Assembly: GCA_017996675.1 (NCBI GenBank)
Contig: JAGOGN010000036.1
Span: forward strand, 1-11,633
Source: Lachnospiraceae bacterium
Lineage (GTDB): Bacteria; Bacillota_A; Clostridia; Lachnospirales; Lachnospiraceae
Direction: 5' to 3'
Length of the DNA: 11,633 nt
The notes beneath the pieces were generated by a model. That model was not told the origin of the DNA. It was given only the letters and a program-made list of their open reading frames with translations, and made no database searches. A program made the translations under genes and the position numbers. This document shows, in pieces, positions 1 to 6,208 of the stretch (position 1 is the stretch's first letter; the number at the start of each line of letters is the position of its first letter).

Positions 1-391
1 CCTCCAGCTTCATCTTATAAGCAAAAGCTTTTTCACTAGGTTTAATATGTTCTCTTTGCAGATTGCTGTCGATCATAGCAATTGTCGCTTCTGCATCATC
101 CATCTGCATAACCATTACAGGAACCGTATCAACACCTGCCCATTCACAGGCAGCCTTTCTTCTATGACCTGCAATAATCTCATACCCTTCACCATCGGGA
201 TTAGTTCTAACAATCAGCGGAACCAATACTCCCTTTTCTTCAATACTTCTGGATAATTCAAACAACTGCATATCATGCTCCACACGAAATGGATGTCCCT
301 TAAACTCATGCAATTCGCTGATTTTAACGTTTCCCGTCTGTACTTCCTGCTCGTTGTTCCATAATGAACACAATTCCTTTGATTTCTTCAT
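1..391 (-). CDS. parB: ParB/Spo0J-like partition protein, 3' part beyond the window
   Basis: The minus-strand frame is open from an ATG at 389-391 to the left edge, giving the first 130 residues. An AGGAGG lies 9 nt before the ATG. ParB proteins bind centromere-like parS sites, load as CTP-dependent clamps and work with ParA to segregate plasmids, chromosomes or integrative elements. The N-terminal ParB/sulfiredoxin-like fold is visible: a KISELHEFKGHPFRV strand region (about residues 23-37), a LFELSRSI helix (43-50), GVLVPLIVR (54-62), and the nucleotide-binding box IIAGHRRKAA (72-81). The last has His where chromosomal ParB usually has GERR, a variant I associate with ICE ParB. DSNLQREHIKPSEKAFAYK (108-126) begins the helix-turn-helix part. 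The DNA-binding end is outside the window. The family call is firm; assignment to an ICE rather than a plasmid is inferred from the recombinase next door. Confidence 0.88.
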   Translation of the reverse strand, partial: MKKSKELCSLWNNEQEVQTGNVKISELHEFKGHPFRVEHDMQLFELSRSIEEKGVLVPLIVRTNPDGEGYEIIAGHRRKAACEWAGVDTVPVMVMQMDDAEATIAMIDSNLQREHIKPSEKAFAYKMKLE

Positions 392-434
392 CTTCTCATG
401 CCTCCTTAATTTTAAGTGTCACGTAAAAGCTGGC

Positions 435-490
435 AAAAAAAGAAGACCGCCTGCTTTCACATCAAAGATGTTGAAAACAAACGGTCTTTC
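435..490 (-). terminator. Composite Rho-independent terminator
   Basis: On the minus strand an outer stem (AAGACCG at 482-488 with CGGTCTT at 443-449) encloses an inner near-perfect stem (GATGTGAA with TTCAACATC, 3-nt loop around 464-466). It is followed at once by seven T residues (435-441). It lies about 200 bp after the recombinase stop and just before parB. It would therefore end recombinase transcription and insulate parB from it. Confidence 0.75.
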
Positions 491-686
491 GACTGTAACT
501 TATGAAATTGTTGATGGTTAATTTTACTGAAATAATCAAATTATGAACTGTACATTTTTGTGTCCACTCATACGAGTTCCATAACTACTGAGACATGGAT
601 GCTCGTTGAAATCTCCTTTTTCACTCCTCGAGGGTCAGTTTTTGAAAACTGCATATACCTCGCAAAGTGCCTAAAACTAAGGATTT

Positions 687-2369
687 CTATGAATTCACCC
701 TGTGTAGACATGTGACGGTCTCAACGGTACTTTCATTGTCCCAATCGAGTTCCTGTGTCTCTGCTCCATTGAAAAATACAGGGAATTTGAACTTAATATG
801 CTTTAAGAATCTGCCATCTTCCTGCTCTTTCTCATAAAGATGAACTTCCTCTACAAAACTTTTTACAAATTCCTTTTTCTCTCCATCGGTCATCTTATCA
901 TAAAGTTTATCAAAATAAAGAAGGAATTGATAGACATTATCGCCAGAAATTTTCTGCTGTTTAATGTTGAATAAACGATTTTCTACTTCCTCGATAGCCA
1001 TTTCTAAAGCATCCATTTCATCATACAGTCTGTCCATACGTTCCTGCATATCTTGATACTTTTTATCATAATGTTTGTCCGATACGGATAAATGATCCAT
1101 CTGAGTTGCCAGCTTATTCTTGGCTCCTTGCAACTGTTTCAGCTGCTCTTTCAAATTGGTATGTTCCTTTTCCAAATCCTTTGTATCTATACTATTTCCA
1201 ATTTTTGTCCTAATTTCATTCTCGAACTTTGGATTGTTTACCAGTTTGCCAATAATCTCAGCAACCGCATCATTTACCTTATCTTCATTCCATTGTTTTT
1301 TATAAGTACAGTGATGTCCATCAATGAATGTTCTATGTTTACAGGCATAATAAAAATAGTCCTTGTATAAGGTTCCATCCTTACGTTTTTTACGATTGAC
1401 ATTTCCATACATACCACTTCCACAGATTGGACATTTTACAATGCCTGACAAAATATGCTCATGCTCAAGACTATGCACCTTTTCATTGCCAACTCCAGTT
1501 TCCTGACGTTTTTTCTGTGCTAGATTCCAGTCTTCCTCTGAAATAATTTCATCATGAATTCCATCGCTAATTAAATAAGAATCCTGCTTTACCACATGAT
1601 ATTCATTTCTGGTTCCTGCAATCTTCTCATTCTTTCGTCTGCCAAAAGCAAGCTTGCCACAATAGATTGGATTGTCCAATACTCCTTTGATAAACGAAGA
1701 AGAAAAGGTCTCCATGGTATTGTTCTGTCTGATTTTCTTTCGGTAGCCATTCTGATTAAGGAAAACCGCGATTGCCCCAATCCCCATTGTGGTATTCACG
1801 AACTTATCATAGATCAGACGAATAATAGGAGCTTCATCTTCTGCAATCTGCAATTCTCCATCCACCAGCTTATACCCATAAGGAGCAAATCCACCATTCC
1901 ATTTTCCTTCTCTTGCTTTCTGCCTACGTCCTTCCATGGTCTGCACAAGAATATTTTCACGTTCAATTTCAGCTACTGCCGACAAAACAGAAATCATCAA
2001 TTTACCTGCATCCTTAGAGCTGTCAATTCCATCTTCCACACAAATCAGATTTACACCAAAATCTTGCATTCTCTGTAAGGAGCTTAAAACATCCGCCGCA
2101 TTTCTTCCAAATCGGGATAGCTTAAATACAAGTACAAAGTCTACGTTATCCTTGCTACTTTCTATATCCTGAAGCATTTGTTGAAACTCTGGTCTTCCTT
2201 CTACACTTTTACCAGACTTGCCTTCATCAGAATATTCACCAGCAATTATCATTTCCTGATAGTCTGCATATTTTTTTAATTTATCTTTTTGAGCATCCAG
2301 ACTGTATCCTTCCACCTGCATGGAAGTGGATACTCTGGTGTAAATATAACATTTTAGCTGTTTCTTCAT
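687..2369 (-). CDS. Large serine recombinase (site-specific integrase/resolvase family)
   Basis: This 560-residue protein catalyses integration and excision of a mobile element through a 5'-phosphoserine intermediate. The N-terminal resolvase domain starts YIYTRVSTSMQVEGYSLDAQ with catalytic Ser14. It contains VFKLSRFGRN (arginines about 86 and 89) and ends in the long helix AVAEIERENI. A recombinase domain follows (GGFAPYGYKL from about 159). A zinc ribbon has CPIC at 313-316 and later cysteines near 343 and 354. A coiled coil spans about 397-475, as in TndX/TnpX-type and phage large serine recombinases. The ATG at 2367-2369 is chosen because AGGAGG lies 7 nt before it; the upstream in-frame ATG at 2375 is only 1 nt from AGGAGG. 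The C-terminus reads ESTVETVTCLHRVNS. The VETV stretch resembles HVETVV in the RlmD-like fragment at 9717-10088, suggesting that the 3' end lies at an attachment site. No frameshift is seen, so the enzyme is probably active. Confidence 0.95.
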   Translation of the reverse strand: MKKQLKCYIYTRVSTSMQVEGYSLDAQKDKLKKYADYQEMIIAGEYSDEGKSGKSVEGRPEFQQMLQDIESSKDNVDFVLVFKLSRFGRNAADVLSSLQRMQDFGVNLICVEDGIDSSKDAGKLMISVLSAVAEIERENILVQTMEGRRQKAREGKWNGGFAPYGYKLVDGELQIAEDEAPIIRLIYDKFVNTTMGIGAIAVFLNQNGYRKKIRQNNTMETFSSSFIKGVLDNPIYCGKLAFGRRKNEKIAGTRNEYHVVKQDSYLISDGIHDEIISEEDWNLAQKKRQETGVGNEKVHSLEHEHILSGIVKCPICGSGMYGNVNRKKRKDGTLYKDYFYYACKHRTFIDGHHCTYKKQWNEDKVNDAVAEIIGKLVNNPKFENEIRTKIGNSIDTKDLEKEHTNLKEQLKQLQGAKNKLATQMDHLSVSDKHYDKKYQDMQERMDRLYDEMDALEMAIEEVENRLFNIKQQKISGDNVYQFLLYFDKLYDKMTDGEKKEFVKSFVEEVHLYEKEQEDGRFLKHIKFKFPVFFNGAETQELDWDNESTVETVTCLHRVNS

Positions 2370-2462
2370 CGGCATACCTCCTCCATTTTCTTATTCGTGA
2401 ATTCCACATAAGGCTTTTAACATTTCCTCAAAGGGACTTTAATATTTTTTACTATTTTACAA

Positions 2463-2494
2463 TTGTCCCAACAATATTTTATCATTGTTCCAAC
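2463..2494. repeat. Two direct repeats upstream of the recombinase, possible operator
   Basis: TTGTCCCAAC (2463-2472) and TTGTTCCAAC (2485-2494) are direct repeats whose starts are 22 bp apart, about two helical turns. They lie about 95-125 bp before the recombinase start. The first overlaps the palindrome ACAATTGT. The spacing suits a dimeric regulator or recombination-directionality protein binding on one DNA face. The function is inferred only from position and spacing. Confidence 0.4.
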
Positions 2495-2520
2495 TTATAT
2501 TCAATAATGTTTTCTAATCT

Positions 2521-2563
2521 TCATAAAACGGAGCATTTTCCGGTAATGCAAGAAATGCTCCGT
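2521..2563 (-). terminator. Hairpin terminator after the 64-residue gene
   Basis: A perfect 11-bp stem joins ACGGAGCATTT (2528-2538) and AAATGCTCCGT (2553-2563) around a 14-nt loop. Read on the minus strand it lies about 30 nt after the stop of the small gene and is followed by a short T-rich tail (TTTATGA). The T run is weak, so it may also act as an mRNA-stabilising hairpin. Confidence 0.6.
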
Positions 2564-2593
2564 CCTATGAATTTTACTTGTATCAATTTTCTT

Positions 2594-2788
2594 TTATGCT
2601 GCCTTGGATCGATAAGCAGAAAAGCAGTTCATATAAGTTGTAAATCTTGATTTCACAGCATCTGCATTCTCTGCCAATATATCCGGTCGGTATTTTATTT
2701 CTTTCTCAATATCTTGCAAAATCATGGAGCTATACTTTTCCATCATCTTAGCTATTTGTAAGCAACATCGCTCGAATTCTTTGTTCAT
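2594..2788 (-). CDS. Small hypothetical protein, 64 residues
   Basis: I do not recognise this family. The protein begins MNKEFERCCLQIAKMMEKY and looks soluble and mainly helical (EFERCCLQIAKMMEKYSSMI, then DIEKEIKY and NADAVKSRFTTYMNCFSAYR), ending in a basic RSKAA. The ATG at 2786-2788 has GGGAG about 8 nt upstream, and a strong hairpin follows the stop; both support a real gene. It is upstream of the recombinase on the same strand but has its own terminator, so it is probably a separate transcript. Small helical proteins beside large serine recombinases are sometimes directionality factors or element regulators, but nothing in the sequence proves that here. It contains no clear helix-turn-helix. 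Confidence 0.55.
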   Translation of the reverse strand: MNKEFERCCLQIAKMMEKYSSMILQDIEKEIKYRPDILAENADAVKSRFTTYMNCFSAYRSKAA

Positions 2789-3222
2789 AGGCTTCTCCCT
2801 TCTACATTTTTGTCATTCAAATTTCCTTCTAAAGTTTTTAAGCGTAAGGATTACTTCCAAATACGTTCTATTCTTATATTCTTTTACCAGTAAAACCGGC
2901 TATTGAACTTTTTGTATTATCAATATATTAATTGCATTTCAAGTTTTCCGATAGAAACCAGGCTGGTGTATTTTCTGTTTTCCAAACCAGATTTTGGTGC
3001 TTTTTTCTTCTGGTATCCTGTAATCTAGATAGCAAAAGCTTTCTATTTTTACAATAAAAAAGCACAGTTCATCTACACTTAAACTAATAATAAGTGGCAG
3101 TAACCATGCTTCTATAAATAACAAATATGTAGTTTCGAAACTCAGATTTCCTTTTTATCCGTGCTTTGCTAATAGTACAGTTTTCTTAACGTGGTGAACA
3201 TTTTGAATGGAAGATAATGCAC

Positions 3223-3290
3223 GGCAAGTTACGCAATAGCGACGTCGCCGTCCTATTGCATCTTGTCAGGGGCTAAAATCCCCTGAAACC
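3223..3290. other. Candidate origin of transfer (oriT-like inverted repeat)
   Basis: A long imperfect inverted repeat has left arm 3223-3244 (starting GGCAAGTTACGCAATAG) and right arm 3249-3267 (CGTCCTATTGCATCTTGTC) around a TCGC loop. The core GCAATAG/CTATTGC is perfect, with a bulged C before GACG/CGTC. A second hairpin follows directly: CAGGGG (3267-3272), a 7-nt loop, CCCCTG (3280-3285), then AAACCCC. A G+C-richer imperfect inverted repeat followed by a short hairpin is the usual layout of relaxase-nicked origins in Firmicute ICEs and mobilisable plasmids. The CAAGTTACGC word also looks familiar from such sites. No relaxase gene is in this window, so the assignment is by structure only. 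Confidence 0.45.
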
Positions 3291-3306
3291 CCTAATATAT
3301 TTCATA

Positions 3307-3509
3307 TGGCTACACTTTCTGTAGCCAATATCGCATATTGGCTGTACTTTTTATAGCCAAGTCGGTAAAATGGCTGTACGGATTGTAGCCAGAATATTTA
3401 TTGAAATAGTGAAATCTATAAAGATTTATGCTGTTGGCTACACTTTCTATAGCCAAAATACATTTCTGACTGTACTATTTGAAGCCAGTGGCTGTAAAAA
3501 GTACAGCCA
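3307..3509. repeat. Phased array of six 21-bp palindromes (iteron-like)
   Basis: Each unit has an 8-nt arm close to TGGCTRYA, a 5-nt centre (often CTTTC or CTTTT) and an arm close to TRYAGCCA. Units lie at 3307-3327, 3339-3359, 3371-3391, 3435-3455, 3467-3487 and 3489-3509. The first, fourth and sixth are near-perfect or perfect palindromes; the fifth is the most diverged, with about four changes. Start-to-start distances are 32, 32, 64, 32 and 22 bp, so five units share one 32-bp register (about three helical turns) with an empty slot at 3403. Asymmetry of the centre shows the last unit is inverted relative to the rest. Such phased palindromes suggest cooperative binding of a dimeric protein, for example a replication initiator, centromere-binding protein, relaxosome factor or repressor. 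Which of these is unknown. Confidence 0.85.
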
Positions 3510-3723
3510 TATTCTGCGAAAAAATATGAGACATATAATAAAAAAAATCACCCACCCACATTGACTGTGAAATGAGTGAAATTGAAACAAAAAAACATCT
3601 GTACAATTAAATACCCGCCAAAATCGATAAAAATTATCGAAAAAGGTCTCTCCATTCATAACGAATCCATATACTCATAAATTTCCAAGAAGTTACTATC
3701 TCTGATTTCCTTTATGATTCTAT

Positions 3724-4365
3724 TTATTCATTTCTTGACAGTTGCTTATGTAAATTAACCCAATAGAAAATCATCATCACAATTGCCAAAGCAATATTCA
3801 GATAACATCCGGCTCCAATACTAGTTGTTGATAAATCAGAATCAAACTCTGCTAATTGCTGCTTGATATTAAAATATGGTACTATTGATGCAATAAGATA
3901 TAAAATAGATTCTATAATCATGATTATCTTTATTGCATTATTCTTAATAATGTTTCCCTTTGCGCCCAAAAATCCCGTAATTAAGATTGCCACATTTGAT
4001 ATAATCATCAGAATTACCATGTATCCTGATGTACCTACCGTTCCTTGCAAACATTTTAGCAACCCATATCCTGTATAACTAGAATCTGACGAACCCGAAA
4101 AATACAAACTTACGCTAATTTTAAAGTAATTTAGCGACAGTAATATTAATCCTGCTATTGCAAAAATGCTCCAAATATAAAAATTTTTCTTTGGAATATT
4201 TTCTTCATTTACATTTGTGTTAATCACTTCTTCTTTTTGTGAAGCATAGACAACGGCTTGCTCTTCTCCTCTTGCCTCCCCAACATTAACTTTTATGTCT
4301 GCCCCACAATTTGGACAAGTTATACTATCATCTGGAATTGCTTCACAACATTTTAAACAAAACAT
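3724..4365 (-). CDS. Zinc-ribbon membrane protein, 213 residues
   Basis: The protein starts MFCLKCCEAIPDDSITCPNC, a treble-clef zinc ribbon with Cys3, Cys6, Cys17 and Cys20 (CxxC-x10-CxxC). A charged linker (about 22-60) follows, then four predicted membrane segments at about 62-82, 115-134, 144-165 and 185-204. Together they place the ribbon in the cytoplasm. The ATG at 4363-4365 has AGGGGG about 7 nt upstream. Zinc-ribbon/multi-helix proteins of this type are widespread in Clostridia but have no agreed function. The 449-residue gene upstream on the same strand also joins a zinc-finger motif to a membrane segment. The two may have been adjacent before the IS110 element inserted between them. 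No signal peptide or enzymatic motif is visible. The fold description is secure, the role unknown. Confidence 0.8.
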   Translation of the reverse strand: MFCLKCCEAIPDDSITCPNCGADIKVNVGEARGEEQAVVYASQKEEVINTNVNEENIPKKNFYIWSIFAIAGLILLSLNYFKISVSLYFSGSSDSSYTGYGLLKCLQGTVGTSGYMVILMIISNVAILITGFLGAKGNIIKNNAIKIIMIIESILYLIASIVPYFNIKQQLAEFDSDLSTTSIGAGCYLNIALAIVMMIFYWVNLHKQLSRNE

Positions 4366-4390
4366 ATTTTTCCCCCTGGTATAATAAAGT

Positions 4391-4407
4391 CATAGCAAAA
4401 AGCTATG
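4391..4407. promoter_or_regulatory. Inverted repeat in the promoter zone of the zinc-ribbon gene
   Basis: CATAGC (4391-4396), AAAAA, GCTATG (4402-4407) is a perfect 6-bp inverted repeat. It lies 26-42 bp upstream of the minus-strand start at 4365, just upstream of a TTATTATAC stretch that could serve as the -10 region. It may be an operator. No strong -35 hexamer could be assigned. Confidence 0.35.
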
Positions 4408-4432
4408 CTAAATCTAATAAAATATATATCTA

Positions 4433-4474
4433 AGTTGGAAAAGGAGTTCTTCCTTTACATTATTCATTCCAACT
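4433..4474. repeat. Nested inverted repeat left of the IS110 transposase
   Basis: The outer arms AGTTGGAA (4433-4440) and TTCCAACT (4467-4474) are a perfect 8-bp inverted repeat. The inner arms AAGGA and TCCTT (4441-4445, 4451-4455) close a 5-nt loop. Part of it, AGTTCTTCCTTTACATT (4445-4461), recurs as AGTTCTTCTTACATT at 4491-4505. It may be the left subterminal part of the IS, the terminator the IS landed beside, or a target stem-loop. Confidence 0.4.
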
Positions 4475-4574
4475 GTTGATACGTGAATAAAGTTCTTCTT
4501 ACATTGTATAGATATTCTACTCCTCGACTTGTCTTAAAGCATAAGGTATTATATCCTATTGGATAGGTAGAAAG

Positions 4575-4770
4575 ACGAATCCCCCCTTGGGAGTTATCAT
4601 TCTTGTATAGCAATACCCGTAACTTTAGACAGTCATTCCATTCAATGAAGATTTATGTTTTAGCTGGTTGGGAGCCTATAAGCTATACCCGTATCACCGC
4701 GCCAGGTTGTGTACTCATTGTTATTTATGGAAACCTATGGGACCTGTGTCCACTACGAAAGGAACTTTAC
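4575..4770 (+). ncRNA. Candidate IS110 bridge RNA
   Basis: IS110-family elements express from the non-coding end a structured bridge RNA with two internal loops that pair with target and donor DNA. The 200 nt before the transposase ATG fit this. They contain a CCC/GGG stem (4581-4592), a TCATT/AATGA hairpin (4633-4648), a CTGG/CCAG long-range stem (about 4664-4705), and a GGAC/GTCC hairpin near 4741-4750. The words AGCAATACCCGTA (4609-4621) and AGCTATACCCGTA (4681-4693) occur once in each half, as expected for paired loops that share core-recognition sequence. The RNA ends and guide assignments are not determined. Confidence 0.5.
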
Positions 4771-4773
4771 TTG

Positions 4774-6060
4774 ATGATTAACAATAATTATATTTCTGTT
4801 GGTATTGATGTTGGATCTGCTTTTAGCTTTATGTCCATTGCTGATCCCCAGGAACATGTGATTTTGAAACCATTTAAAATCATTCATAATGACCCAGATT
4901 CTCTTGCTCGTGCTGTTTTGGCAAAAGCAGAAGAATCGAACTCCATGAAATCTCGAACATTTCTGGAATCCACCGGAATATACCACTTTCCGCTCTTCTG
5001 CCACCTGAAAGAATCAGGATTTGAGGTTTTCGTTATTAACCCTCTTATCACTCATTCTATCAAAAATATGGGCATTAGGAAAGTAAAAAATGATAAACTT
5101 GATTCCATTGGAATTGCCAAGCTCGGATTGAAGCCCGATTTAAAGACTTCTCTTATGCCTACTGAGCTTGTTTTAGAGCTTCGTGCTTTAACTCGTAATT
5201 ACTACGATTTAACGGATGAGCGTGCTTCTCACGTAATTGCTATAAAAACCGCCTTACATACCGTATTTCCGCAGTATCTTGATATTTTCAGTGATATACT
5301 TGGAACTACTTCTAAATTAATTCTTAGGCAGTATCCAACTCCTGATAAGATTCTGCGTGGTCACAAGAAAACAATGATTGAGAAGATTTCTACTGCATCC
5401 AGAAAAGGTCTTACCAAGGCAACAGAACGCTATGAAAAGCTAATTCATGCTGCAACCTGTGCCAAATCCTTTGGCTGCAAAGTAGATAGCATATACTTTA
5501 ACATTCAGCTCAAACTTGATGTAATTGACTGCCTTGATTTAAGCATTTCCAAGACAATGGAACGAGTCATTTATCTCTTGGATGAATACAAAAATCATAC
5601 TTTTGTCAATCAGATTCGCTTACTTGATACCATTCCCGAAGTAGGGTTATTAACTGCTGTATCTATCATGTGCGAATTAGGTGATTTTTCAGCATTTAAG
5701 TCTCCAAAACAGCTTTTTGCTTACTTTGGTATGGATCCAAATGTAAATGAATCTGGTAAATTCAAAGGCACTGAAGTTCATATGTCTAAGCGTGGCTCCC
5801 GTATCGCACGCCGTGCAATTTTTGCTATTGCTTTGGCTAGCATCCGCACAAAGCGTAATGGAGAAGCATTAAATCCATACCTGCACGATTATTACAGCAA
5901 AAAGAAAGAATCCAAACCGAAAATGGTAGCCATCGGTGCTATTATGCATAAGGTTTCAAATATAATCTTCGCTGTCCTAAGGAACAATTCAGCTTTTGAA
6001 TTGCGTTCTCCTCAACAACATCGGAACAGTTACAGACAGCCAGAACTGATAGCTGCATAA
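4774..6060 (+). CDS. IS110-family transposase (RNA-guided recombinase)
   Basis: This 428-residue protein should recombine donor and target DNA under the guidance of a bridge RNA. The N-terminal RuvC-like domain opens VGIDVGSAFSF. Its DEDD residues are Asp12, Glu65 (FLESTGIY), Asp107 and Asp110 (KNDKLDSIGIAKL), matching the spacing known for IS110 enzymes. A helical middle (about 150-270) leads to the transposase_20 domain: LLDTIPEVGLLTAVSI (283-298), FAYFGMDPNVNESGKFKG (315-332) and HMSKRGSRIARRAIFAIA (336-353). The catalytic serine should be Ser327 or Ser338. The ATG at 4774 (or the adjacent TTG at 4771) is chosen because AAAGGA lies just upstream and homology begins there. The open frame extends 5' to 4603, but that part is the presumed bridge-RNA region. 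No frameshift or missing catalytic residue is seen, so it may be active. Confidence 0.95.
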   Translation: MINNNYISVGIDVGSAFSFMSIADPQEHVILKPFKIIHNDPDSLARAVLAKAEESNSMKSRTFLESTGIYHFPLFCHLKESGFEVFVINPLITHSIKNMGIRKVKNDKLDSIGIAKLGLKPDLKTSLMPTELVLELRALTRNYYDLTDERASHVIAIKTALHTVFPQYLDIFSDILGTTSKLILRQYPTPDKILRGHKKTMIEKISTASRKGLTKATERYEKLIHAATCAKSFGCKVDSIYFNIQLKLDVIDCLDLSISKTMERVIYLLDEYKNHTFVNQIRLLDTIPEVGLLTAVSIMCELGDFSAFKSPKQLFAYFGMDPNVNESGKFKGTEVHMSKRGSRIARRAIFAIALASIRTKRNGEALNPYLHDYYSKKKESKPKMVAIGAIMHKVSNIIFAVLRNNSAFELRSPQQHRNSYRQPELIAA

Positions 6061-6094
6061 AAATTCAGTAGTACTTTCATAAACTGTATTATTG

Positions 6095-6115
6095 CAAAAT
6101 CCAACAACGATTTTG
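6095..6115 (+). terminator. Hairpin after the transposase gene
   Basis: CAAAATC (6095-6101), a CAACAAC loop and GATTTTG (6109-6115) form a perfect 7-bp stem followed by TTTATT, 34 nt after the stop. The stem is A+T-rich, so it is a weak terminator or part of the IS right end. Confidence 0.4.
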
Positions 6116-6208
6116 TTTATTAAGTGTACCTTTTTTTAAGAGCAATACATACAAAAATAAAAGCAATTATTTTTCTATAAAATCATTGACTTTAACTAGC
6201 TGGTCTCT

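Larger units (their letters stand above)
2790..3722. other. Long structured non-coding region
   Basis: This 930-bp stretch has no open frame with a credible ribosome binding site. The left third (2790-3180) is A+T-rich. It has repeated ACCAG/CTGGT words (ACCAGGCTGGT at 2958-2968; ACCAGA and TCTGGT about 17 nt apart near 2985-3014) and the 12-bp perfect palindrome AGTTTCGAAACT (3131-3142). The middle holds an oriT-like inverted repeat (3223-3290). The right part holds six iterated palindromes (3307-3509). The last 200 bp contain only a small ATCGATAAAAATTATCGA-type imperfect hairpin and A runs. The arrangement looks like a control or transfer region rather than decayed coding sequence. Confidence 0.6.
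4440..6150 (+). mobile_element. IS110-family insertion sequence, ends approximate
   Basis: The element consists of a structured non-coding left end, a complete DEDD transposase and a short right end. IS110 members lack classical terminal inverted repeats and make no or minimal target duplication, so the ends cannot be fixed from one copy. The limits given are the widest interval consistent with the flanking minus-strand genes. The long left non-coding part and short right part fit the IS110 subgroup rather than IS1111, which carries the RNA in the right end. It is inserted against the direction of its neighbours, between the two zinc-ribbon genes. Confidence 0.6.

Noticed and set aside
405..437. 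Promoter TTGCCA-16 bp-TAAAAT before parB
   Set aside because: The hexamers are good but transcription would start inside the ribosome binding site, so it cannot produce a normally translated mRNA.
1596..2078. Plus-strand 160-residue open frame
   Set aside because: It is the antisense shadow of the serine recombinase, whose motifs on the other strand are unmistakable.
2370..2375. Recombinase start at the first ATG (2375)
   Set aside because: It is only 1 nt from AGGAGG; the next ATG has a normal 7-nt spacing and fits family starts.
2939..3124. Minus-strand 61-residue open frame
   Set aside because: It begins with TTG without a ribosome binding site and shows no recognisable domain.
3307..3509. 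CRISPR array
   Set aside because: Repeats are 21 bp but spacers are only 11 bp, repeats are individually palindromic and diverged, one is inverted, and no cas gene is present.
3447..3659. Minus-strand 70-residue open frame rich in Phe and Trp
   Set aside because: It runs through the palindrome array, lacks a ribosome binding site, and has a composition typical of chance A+T-rich frames.
4603..4773. 5' extension of the IS110 transposase frame
   Set aside because: The added 57 residues have no family similarity and no ribosome binding site; this stretch is better explained as the non-coding bridge-RNA end.
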